From: Leptolinea sp964424035
GTDB taxonomy: Bacteria > Chloroflexota > Anaerolineae > Anaerolineales > Anaerolineaceae
Direction of reading: 5' to 3'
DNA: 12,730 bases
NCBI GenBank assembly: GCA_964424035.1
Contig: CAYRHB010000108.1
Location: 1-12,730 of the forward strand
Made by a program: the position numbers and the translations under genes. Position 1 is the first letter of the stretch. Every line of letters starts with the position of its first letter. Positions 6,998 through 12,730 of the stretch are shown here, in pieces. The notes beneath the pieces were generated by a model. It was not told where the DNA came from. It made no database searches and worked only from the letters and a program-made list of their open reading frames with translations.

Positions 6998-9079
6998 TCA
7001 GTCGACTGGCAGGATGATGATCGTCCGGACAATCCCGGATGCAGTCTGTTCCATCCTCATTCCACCACCGAATACCGCCAGCATGGAATTGTGCAATGCC
7101 AGCCCCTGCCCGCTGGACTCTAATGCCAAATCATCCTCCAAACCGGAAGCGGTGTTGGGATTCTCAATACTTATCCTGAGGATTTTTTCAGCATCAACGC
7201 GTATCGAGACAGATAGATCGCCCCCGGCTTTCCGCAGAGAATGTTTTTGTATGTTCCGCAGGCATTCTTTAAAGGCATAAAAAACGGTTTCTGAGGCATC
7301 CGGGGAGATGCGGGTAGTTAATAATTCAGCTTCTTTATTCAGATGAAAGATTAGATGCCATGCATATGGTTCCGCTTCTTTTTCCGCAGCCTGCCGTAGA
7401 GCAGCTATCAAACCGTCGCGGGTTATAACAGCTGGAGGTGCGGGAGGCGCGTCACGCAGGAGACGGGAGATCATCTGATGCGCAGCGGTTATCTGTTCGG
7501 CTGTCTCACCATGTGGATTGGCCAGCAAAGCTGTATGTAGCATAGGGAGAACATCATCGTGCAGAATCCGGTGGGCTTTCCGGTCAAGAAGGCGTGTTTC
7601 AGCCAGTTTTTGCCGTCGAAGGTTAACCAGCCTTCGGGCAATCTCTGATGCAGCCAGGTTATCCATCCAGTGTTCGATTGCTGCCCGGGCTATTTCGATC
7701 TCTTCAATCGTATAGAAACCGTTTTCAGGCCTTAAGCCAAAATAGAACCAGCCATCCAGCCCCCGGGTGGAAACCAGAGGAACAGCCCATCGGTATCCCC
7801 GGAAAATTTCCGGGTCAATGGAAACCGGAATTGGCCTATCGGCAAAATATTCCGGTGATTTCTCCAAAGGAGGCAGGTTCGCATCAGAAGGCGGGAATAA
7901 AATTTGCGGCGGAAGAAAACTGGTCAGAATACCAACCGGAACAAGCGCAGCCCTTTCGGTTCGCAGCAATTCAGAACATATCTGGTTGAATTCGACCATG
8001 ATATCGCCGGTTTCATTGGCTATTCCGGGTTCAAGAAATATCCGGTCGTATGTATGAAGCGGGGTAGCCATGGACCTGATCTGTTGTGATTCCATTTCAC
8101 GATCTTTTCCTGCCTGATGATTTTGAAAAGTCATGATGGCAGCGATAAAAGGAATAAAGAGCAGGTATGCCAGTTCGGGACGGGAGAAATACAACAGGAT
8201 AACAGAGAGCAGGATGGCGAAGATGCCGCCCACCCAGATGGCAAAAAACCAGCGTTTCCTTAGTCCATTCCTTGGAAGGGGATTGGAGCTGAAAATTTCA
8301 TAGACCATGACAGCCTGGCCGATCAACAGGATTGCGATGGTGATCAGAATCTCGATGACAATGTCCAAACCGGTCAGAGGAACAAAGGAGGATACGGGGA
8401 CCAAGTTCCTCTGATAGTCTGATGCGAATGTTTGTATACCCCACACCAGGGAAAATGCGACCAGAAGACAAACCAGCAAAAGGACCAGGGTTGACGCAGT
8501 CAACCAGGGCTGTGCCTTGCGGCGGGCTTCATTGCCCAGAAACCGTGATGTTGGCCCTGGCCGGATGATGGCATCAAGAGCCAGCAGGATGCAGGCAATT
8601 ATGTAAACCGGGAATAAAACAGCCAGATTGAGAAACCCGGTCATATCAAACGCCTGCCCGCCCAGATCCGGAAGCGGATTGGCCAGGATCATCCATATTA
8701 ACAGGCCGGCTGTCGAGATCAGGATTATTCCGAACCATACAGACTGACGGCTGTGAAGAGGAGTAGCAGGGTCATCAAAGAAACCGGAATACCAGAGGAT
8801 GACGCAATACCAGGCAAATGGTGAGAGGATTAAAGGCCACCAACCCGCGCGCCACCAGAAATCCAACATGGGGTTGTTCCACTGCCAACCATTCCGCAGT
8901 ATGGCGGTATGGGCAATAAAGAAGACCGCCCCCAGAAAAAGCCCTTCAGCCGATAACCAGACCCCCAATGCCCTGCGGTCTGCTTCGAGGATGACGGTGA
9001 ATCCCAGCCAACTTAGCAGGAAAGCATTAAACAACGAAAGAGCCAGTGCCGGCCAATCCAGAAAAAGCAGGCCGCTCAA
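6998..9079 (-). CDS. Multi-span membrane sensor histidine kinase (NarL/LuxR-partner type)
   Basis: The product is 693 residues. I place the start at TTG 9079: GGAGG precedes it by four bases and TTGA overlaps the response-regulator stop; an upstream ATG (9145) would need a 70-nt overlap. About nine hydrophobic segments occupy residues 13-318 (roughly 13-31, 44-61, 81-98, 114-133, 148-168, 195-215, 240-260, 277-298, 301-318). A soluble, possibly GAF-like, region follows to about 470. Next is a dimerisation/phosphoacceptor motif HRILHDDVLP with His507 (HisKA_3-like HDxxxP), then a HATPase_c domain with N box ECLRNIQKHS (Asn609) and G box SGQGLALHNS (Gly657, Gly659). The usual DNG/DDG in the G1 box is replaced by ENPN. 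It should autophosphorylate and pass phosphate to the adjacent regulator; the signal is unknown, perhaps membrane or ligand state. Confidence 0.85.
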   Translation of the reverse strand: MSGLLFLDWPALALSLFNAFLLSWLGFTVILEADRRALGVWLSAEGLFLGAVFFIAHTAILRNGWQWNNPMLDFWWRAGWWPLILSPFAWYCVILWYSGFFDDPATPLHSRQSVWFGIILISTAGLLIWMILANPLPDLGGQAFDMTGFLNLAVLFPVYIIACILLALDAIIRPGPTSRFLGNEARRKAQPWLTASTLVLLLVCLLVAFSLVWGIQTFASDYQRNLVPVSSFVPLTGLDIVIEILITIAILLIGQAVMVYEIFSSNPLPRNGLRKRWFFAIWVGGIFAILLSVILLYFSRPELAYLLFIPFIAAIMTFQNHQAGKDREMESQQIRSMATPLHTYDRIFLEPGIANETGDIMVEFNQICSELLRTERAALVPVGILTSFLPPQILFPPSDANLPPLEKSPEYFADRPIPVSIDPEIFRGYRWAVPLVSTRGLDGWFYFGLRPENGFYTIEEIEIARAAIEHWMDNLAASEIARRLVNLRRQKLAETRLLDRKAHRILHDDVLPMLHTALLANPHGETAEQITAAHQMISRLLRDAPPAPPAVITRDGLIAALRQAAEKEAEPYAWHLIFHLNKEAELLTTRISPDASETVFYAFKECLRNIQKHSLRKAGGDLSVSIRVDAEKILRISIENPNTASGLEDDLALESSGQGLALHNSMLAVFGGGMRMEQTASGIVRTIIILPVD

Positions 9080-9816
9080 TCTTCCTCCCAGGGAACCCAG
9101 TTTTGACCCGCATCCAGAATGAATGGACGACCTTCTGCATCCCAATGGATCAACCGTCCGGATTGATAGATAATTGCCGCGCGGGTGCGGGCTACTTTCT
9201 CGTCAGTGGTCGTTTCATCAAGTCCCCAGGCGGCATAAATACTGCCATTTGTCCGGCTGATGGTTCGTTTATCACGGAAACCCATCCGGGCGGCAATCTG
9301 TTCGTTTGTCAGTCCCTGGGCGATCATTTTAATGACAGCCAGTTCGTTGGGTTCCAGCAGGGTCAATGGATCCTGCTCATCCCGTTCCCGTACTTCCTGC
9401 ACGCGTTCTTCGATTTCTGGATCGATGAAAGACCGGCCGGAAATGGCATCCTCGACCAAAGGCAGGATCATTTCCGGTAAAAGAAAATTGGACTTTCGAA
9501 CATAGGCATAATGACTGAGGATCCCCGACGCGCGGAAATCACGGTAATACTGATCATCATCCTGAATGGAATAGAATACAACCGGTAGGCGGGGAATCTC
9601 ACGGCGGAGCGCGATGGCTGCCTGTATCCCATTTAACTGGCCGGCAAGGTGTACATCCATTAACACCGCATCAGGGGATAATCCAGGAGCTTGTTCAATG
9701 GCATCTTCTCCGGTGTCTGTCATGTGGCAGATCACCACCCGGCCTGTTTTCTCAAAACCAGCGATCAAGGCTTCACACAGACGGCGGTTGTCTTCGACGA
9801 TCATTAATTGGATCAT
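9076..9816 (-). CDS. NarL/LuxR-type response regulator
   Basis: The product is 246 residues. The start at 9816 is chosen because receiver domains normally begin right at the first beta-strand (MIQLMIVEDN); the frame continues upstream to GTG 9924 but without domain content. Receiver residues are present: Glu8/Asp9, phosphoacceptor Asp54 in VLMDVH, Ser83 and Lys108 in YVRKSN. The C-terminal LuxR-like helix-turn-helix spans about 153-195 (LEPNELAVIKMIAQGLTNEQ, then IAARMGF). Unusually, about 45 further residues follow the HTH, ending in an aromatic and acidic tail (NWVPWEED). It is encoded before its kinase, with TTGA overlap, so the two are made together. A candidate near-palindromic operator lies 26-43 nt upstream of the start, so autoregulation is possible. 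No clear Shine-Dalgarno is seen. Confidence 0.88.
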   Translation of the reverse strand: MIQLMIVEDNRRLCEALIAGFEKTGRVVICHMTDTGEDAIEQAPGLSPDAVLMDVHLAGQLNGIQAAIALRREIPRLPVVFYSIQDDDQYYRDFRASGILSHYAYVRKSNFLLPEMILPLVEDAISGRSFIDPEIEERVQEVRERDEQDPLTLLEPNELAVIKMIAQGLTNEQIAARMGFRDKRTISRTNGSIYAAWGLDETTTDEKVARTRAAIIYQSGRLIHWDAEGRPFILDAGQNWVPWEED

Positions 9817-9817
9817 G

Positions 9818-9831
9818 AATTTAATTATATC
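9818..9831 (-). promoter_or_regulatory. TATAAT -10-like box close to the response regulator start
   Basis: On the minus strand GATATAATTAAATTC directly precedes the ATG at 9816, with the exact consensus TATAAT ending about 7 nt before the start codon. No Shine-Dalgarno is present between them. If this box is used, transcription would begin at or within a base of the ATG, giving a leaderless message. The -35 position 17 nt upstream (TCAATT) is poor. Confidence 0.3.
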
Positions 9832-9841
9832 TTTCGCTGGA

Positions 9842-9859
9842 GGAGGAATTGATCCCTCC
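9842..9859. promoter_or_regulatory. 18-bp near-palindrome, candidate operator
   Basis: GGAGGAAT and ATCCCTCC are inverted copies with one mismatch around a TG centre. The site overlaps the position expected for the -35 of the response regulator promoter, which fits a repressor or autoregulatory site. The binding protein is not identifiable; the adjacent LuxR-type regulator is the obvious candidate, by inference. Confidence 0.35.
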
Positions 9860-9916
9860 GAGAAAACGGCCATTTCCGATTTGATTTCCCAACAATAATA
9901 AAATTCGGTATTCCGA

Positions 9917-9937
9917 TTAAGCACCTGAGTGCGTTAA
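9917..9937. promoter_or_regulatory. Imperfect palindrome in the divergent intergenic region
   Basis: TTAAGCAC, a CTGA spacer, then GTGCGTTAA: the arms pair fully apart from one inserted base. It lies between the divergently transcribed response regulator and the DUF4173-type gene, about 18 nt upstream of the latter's candidate -35, where an activator could bind. Confidence 0.3.
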
Positions 9938-9954
9938 TCTGTTGATCCAAACAG

Positions 9955-9983
9955 CAGACATCCAATGTTGCCGGTCATATACT
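9955..9983 (+). promoter_or_regulatory. Candidate promoter for the DUF4173-type gene
   Basis: CAGACA (9955-9960) is followed after 17 nt by TATACT (9978-9983). The -10 matches consensus at five of six positions and the -35 at four of six. The start site would be near 9990, leaving only a short leader carrying the AAAGGAG ribosome site. Confidence 0.4.
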
Positions 9984-10003
9984 GACTTGAAAGGAGATAC
10001 ATC

Positions 10004-11605
10004 ATGCCTGTCAAAAACGCTTCACGGATATTATGGATATCCATTCTTCTGGGTTTGTGTTTTGACCTCTTGTTCTGGAAGAAACCGCTGGGAATTTCCT
10101 ATTTCCTGTTCATCCTGGTGGTTACGACAGCCGGTTTCGTTCTTGCCTGGTTGGAAGATGTAAAACCCAACATCTTCAGTTGGTTGTCAGGTTTGCTGGC
10201 AGTGGGATTCTCGGCGATGACTTTTATCCGGGCGGAGCCTTTCACCAACTTCATCAACGTCCTGGTTTCACTCATTTGCCTTGGATTGCTGGCACTTACC
10301 TTCTCAACCGGTCTGTGGCTCAAGTACAGCCTGGCAGATATGATGACCGGATTATTCCGGCTGGCTGTTTCAGCGCTGGCTGGAGGGGGTACTTTGCTGG
10401 CGGCACCCAGGCCACAATCAGAAGTTGATCCCGGTGAAAACCAGGCGGGTCAGCGCCACGGCATCTCGATTTGGGCTGTGGTTCGCGGACTTCTTCTGGC
10501 TTTCCCGATCGTGTTTTTCCTCGCGGTATTGCTGGTCAGCGCAGACCCCGTTTTTTCCCGGGAATTGGAAAAGCTGCTGGATATCGAAAAATTTATGGAA
10601 TTTGCCGTCCGGCTGGTCATCGTCAGCATTATCGGATACCTGTTGTCAGGGATCTATCTTTACGCCATTAAAAAGAGCCACCGCACAGATTTGATCGGAA
10701 TGGAAAAGCCCTGGCTTCCGGCATTTCTCGGTTTTACTGAAAGCTCCATTGTCCTGGTGGGTGTCAACCTGTTATTCGCCTTCTTCGTGGCAGTTCAGTT
10801 CAAGTACTTCTTCGGCGGCCAGGAAAATATCATGGTAGATGGGTACACCTATGCGGAATATGCCCGTAAGGGATTTGGTGAGCTTGTATGGGTCGCAGTA
10901 CTCAGTTTGATGCTCTTCCTTGGTTTAAGCGCTGTCACCCGGCGGGGAACTGTTAACAAACAGCGGTGGTTTTCCGGTTTTTGTCTGGTACTGGTGAGCC
11001 TTGTCGGGGTGATCCTGGTTTCGTCTTTTATGCGCCTTAGTCTGTTGGAAGAGGCCTATGGATTCACCCGTCTGCGCGCATACAGCCATGTGTTCATGGT
11101 GTGGCTGGGTATCCTGCTGGCCATTGTTATGGTCCTGGAGGTTATCCCATTCCGTCGTGGATTTGCCATGGCTGCCCTGTTAGTCCTGGCTGGTTTTGGC
11201 CTGACCCTGGACCTGTTGAATATCGATAGTTTCATTGTCCGGTCAAATGTGGGGCGGACCACAAATGGAAAGGAGTTGGATTACTTGTATCTTCAGGAGT
11301 TGTCGACAGATAGTGTCCCGGCTTTATTGGAAGAGTTCCGCGCGGTGGATGGCGGAGAGACAAAACACCTTCTCGGGGCTGCGTTGGTTTGCCGGATCAG
11401 TATGATGGAAGAGCAACAACAGAATTGGCAATGGCAGGGTTTTCATGTTTCATCCAATTACGCCCTGAATTCTTTACGGGCTGCCCAACCGGAGTTAAAA
11501 GATTACCGGATCATCCAAAATCATCCCGGATCCTGGCGTTCCTATTCCGTAATGACACCCATTGGTGAGAAGGATTGCTACCAATCGTATCGAGAAATGG
11601 ATTAA
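10004..11605 (+). CDS. DUF4173-type multi-pass membrane protein
   Basis: The product is 533 residues. The start at 10004 has a good AAAGGAG seven bases upstream. Some ten or more hydrophobic helices run from residue 8 to about 410, with a short hydrophilic, Gln/Glu-rich loop near 137-153. Two motifs I associate with the DUF4173 family (broad DUF4153-like membrane proteins) are visible: DGYTYAEYARKGFGELV from residue 279 and FTRLRAYSH around 354-362. A soluble C-terminal tail of about 120 residues (NVGRTTNGKELDYLYLQELS and onward) is predicted after the last helix. Molecular function of the family is not established; proposed links are to membrane or envelope sensing. It is transcribed away from the two-component genes, and shares the intergenic region with possible operators, so control by that system is conceivable. 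Confidence 0.8.
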   Translation: MPVKNASRILWISILLGLCFDLLFWKKPLGISYFLFILVVTTAGFVLAWLEDVKPNIFSWLSGLLAVGFSAMTFIRAEPFTNFINVLVSLICLGLLALTFSTGLWLKYSLADMMTGLFRLAVSALAGGGTLLAAPRPQSEVDPGENQAGQRHGISIWAVVRGLLLAFPIVFFLAVLLVSADPVFSRELEKLLDIEKFMEFAVRLVIVSIIGYLLSGIYLYAIKKSHRTDLIGMEKPWLPAFLGFTESSIVLVGVNLLFAFFVAVQFKYFFGGQENIMVDGYTYAEYARKGFGELVWVAVLSLMLFLGLSAVTRRGTVNKQRWFSGFCLVLVSLVGVILVSSFMRLSLLEEAYGFTRLRAYSHVFMVWLGILLAIVMVLEVIPFRRGFAMAALLVLAGFGLTLDLLNIDSFIVRSNVGRTTNGKELDYLYLQELSTDSVPALLEEFRAVDGGETKHLLGAALVCRISMMEEQQQNWQWQGFHVSSNYALNSLRAAQPELKDYRIIQNHPGSWRSYSVMTPIGEKDCYQSYREMD

Positions 11606-11619
11606 GGGATCATGTATTT

Positions 11620-11677
11620 GGCTTTTCAACAGCAGGGGCGGAAGGTAGTGTATACCCCTGCTGTTGAGAAAAAAGCC
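11620..11677. terminator. Strong hairpin after the DUF4173-type gene
   Basis: A perfect 13-bp stem (TCAACAGCAGGGG at 11626-11638; CCCCTGCTGTTGA at 11655-11667) encloses a 16-nt loop. Outer GGCTTTT and AAAAGCC arms can extend it with a two-base bulge. It lies 14 nt after the stop codon, so a 3' end or termination role is likely. There is no T tract after the stem on either strand, so it is not a standard intrinsic terminator. Confidence 0.55.
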
Positions 11678-11719
11678 TATATTTATGGAAAATCTTATAC
11701 AAAATTAATAACTTCTTAT

Positions 11720-11748
11720 TTGACGATAGGGTAGACACATGATATATT
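11720..11748 (+). promoter_or_regulatory. Sigma-70-type promoter for the metK riboswitch transcript
   Basis: TTGACG (11720-11725) and TATATT (11743-11748) are separated by 17 nt, five of six consensus bases in each. Transcription should begin near 11755, about 25 nt before the aptamer's P1 stem. Confidence 0.7.
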
Positions 11749-11777
11749 GCATCTAACAATTGAAAAGCCTCTAATGG

Positions 11778-11897
<120 letters not shown>

Positions 11898-11916
11898 GGC
11901 GTCCTCAAAACAATTC

Positions 11917-11954
11917 TTGCCCCTCGCAGTACCGGAAGGGGCAATTTCTTTTTT
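11917..11954 (+). terminator. Intrinsic terminator of the SAM-I riboswitch
   Basis: TTGCCCCT (11917-11924) and AGGGGCAA (11937-11944) form a perfect 8-bp stem around a 12-nt loop, followed at once by TTTCTTTTTT. It forms when SAM holds P1 closed, ending the transcript 22 nt before the metK start. Its 5' arm overlaps the antiterminator partner sequence. Confidence 0.92.
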
Positions 11955-11975
11955 ATCTAAAAAGGAGATAAAAAC

Positions 11976-12730
11976 ATGCAGTCCACTTTTATGAGTTCTG
12001 AAAAATACCTGTTTACTTCAGAATCGGTTACAGAAGGACATCCCGACAAGATCTGTGATCAGATCAGTGATGCCGTTCTGGATGCCTGTCTGGCACAGGA
12101 TTCGAAATCCCGTGTTGCCTGCGAAACCGCGACCAAAACCGGTTTTGTGATGCTTCTGGGTGAGATCACCACAAACGCACATATCGATTTTGACCGCCTC
12201 GCGCGCAAAGTGATCACCGATATTGGTTATGATGACAGCTCCAAAGGGTTTGACGGCAATTCCTGCGGTGTTCAGGTGGCTATTGCGAAACAATCCAGCG
12301 ATATTGACATGGGTGTTTCCAAAGCCGATGAGGTGAAAAAAGGCCAGGTGACCGAGGATGAGATCGCGCAGATTGGCGCCGGTGACCAGGGTATGATGTT
12401 CGGTTTCGCCTGCAATGAAACCCCCGCCCTCATGCCCATGCCCATTTATCTGGCCCATAAACTGACCCGAAAGCTGACGGAAGTCCGTAAGAACGATACC
12501 CTGCCGTGGCTTCGCCCTGATGGCAAGAGCCAGGTCACGATTGAATACCGGAACGGCAAACCCTACCGTGTGGACACTGTCCTCATCAGCACCCAGCATG
12601 ACCCGGATGTGACCCAGAAAGAGATCTATGAAGGTGTAAAGAAGTATGTGATCGATCCGGTCTTGAAAGAATCCGGCATCATAGTCGATGAGGATCTGAA
12701 AGTTTATGTAAATCCCACCGGCCGTTTTGT
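11976..12730 (+). CDS. metK: S-adenosylmethionine synthetase, N-terminal 251 residues (runs off the right edge)
   Basis: It catalyses ATP + methionine to SAM, phosphate and diphosphate in the cytoplasm. The frame begins at ATG 11976, with AAAGGAG eight bases upstream; an internal ATG at 11991 lacks such a site. Signature segments are SESVTEGHPDKICDQISDAV (residues about 15-34, ATP and metal site His/Asp/Lys), CETATKTGF, LGEITT, GAGDQGMMFGFACNETP (the ATP-binding GAGDQG signature), PDGKSQVTIEY and DTVLISTQHD. About 251 of an expected 390-400 residues are inside the window, and the frame is open to the last base. It is controlled by the SAM-I riboswitch and promoter directly upstream. Confidence 0.97.
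   Translation, partial: MQSTFMSSEKYLFTSESVTEGHPDKICDQISDAVLDACLAQDSKSRVACETATKTGFVMLLGEITTNAHIDFDRLARKVITDIGYDDSSKGFDGNSCGVQVAIAKQSSDIDMGVSKADEVKKGQVTEDEIAQIGAGDQGMMFGFACNETPALMPMPIYLAHKLTRKLTEVRKNDTLPWLRPDGKSQVTIEYRNGKPYRVDTVLISTQHDPDVTQKEIYEGVKKYVIDPVLKESGIIVDEDLKVYVNPTGRF

Noticed and set aside
9817..9924. N-terminal extension of the response regulator to GTG 9924
   Set aside because: The extra 36 residues have no receiver-domain content, and receivers normally start at the MIQLMIVED strand.
12018..12599. Minus-strand open frame of 193 residues opposite metK
   Set aside because: It is antisense to a strongly conserved metK coding region and has no ribosome site or recognisable family.

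Overview
The window looks like a chromosomal stretch from a member of the Chloroflexota, most likely an Anaerolineae-type bacterium. This is inference from protein style: membrane or lipoprotein anchors followed by Thr/Pro-rich linkers, tandem M42 aminopeptidases, a DUF4173-type membrane protein, and metK behind a SAM-I riboswitch. There is no 16S rRNA or other taxonomic anchor. A 10-N run shows it is a draft assembly.

Left arm, minus strand, read from about 9816 down to 74: nine genes point the same way, most separated by 30 nt or less. They are a LuxR-type response regulator; a multi-membrane-span sensor histidine kinase that starts at a TTG overlapping the regulator's stop; a short membrane-anchored Thr/Pro-rich protein; three consecutive M42 (glutamyl aminopeptidase/TET-type) metallopeptidases; a solute-binding lipoprotein; and a small two-helix membrane protein. 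After a 149-nt gap comes a protein with a secreted bactofilin-like repeat domain fused to a multi-span membrane domain. Spacings of 1, 1, 5 and 19-25 nt suggest an operon. A plausible internal promoter lies between the kinase and the Thr/Pro-rich gene. A reasonable but unproven reading is a sensing, binding and peptide-trimming module of the cell surface and cytoplasm.

The third M42 gene is split by the N run. The 36 bases on one side of the gap align without gaps to the true continuation of the gene on the other side (22 of 36 identical, same codon phase). The gap is therefore probably an unresolved contig overlap with a poor-quality end, not a real break. The gene is probably intact at about 353 residues.

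Right arm, plus strand: a divergent intergenic region (9817-10003) with two near-palindromes and candidate promoters leads into a 533-residue DUF4173-type membrane protein followed by a strong hairpin. Next comes a complete SAM-I riboswitch unit (promoter, aptamer, antiterminator option, intrinsic terminator) controlling metK, which runs off the right edge. No tRNA, rRNA, CRISPR array or recognisable transposase gene was seen.
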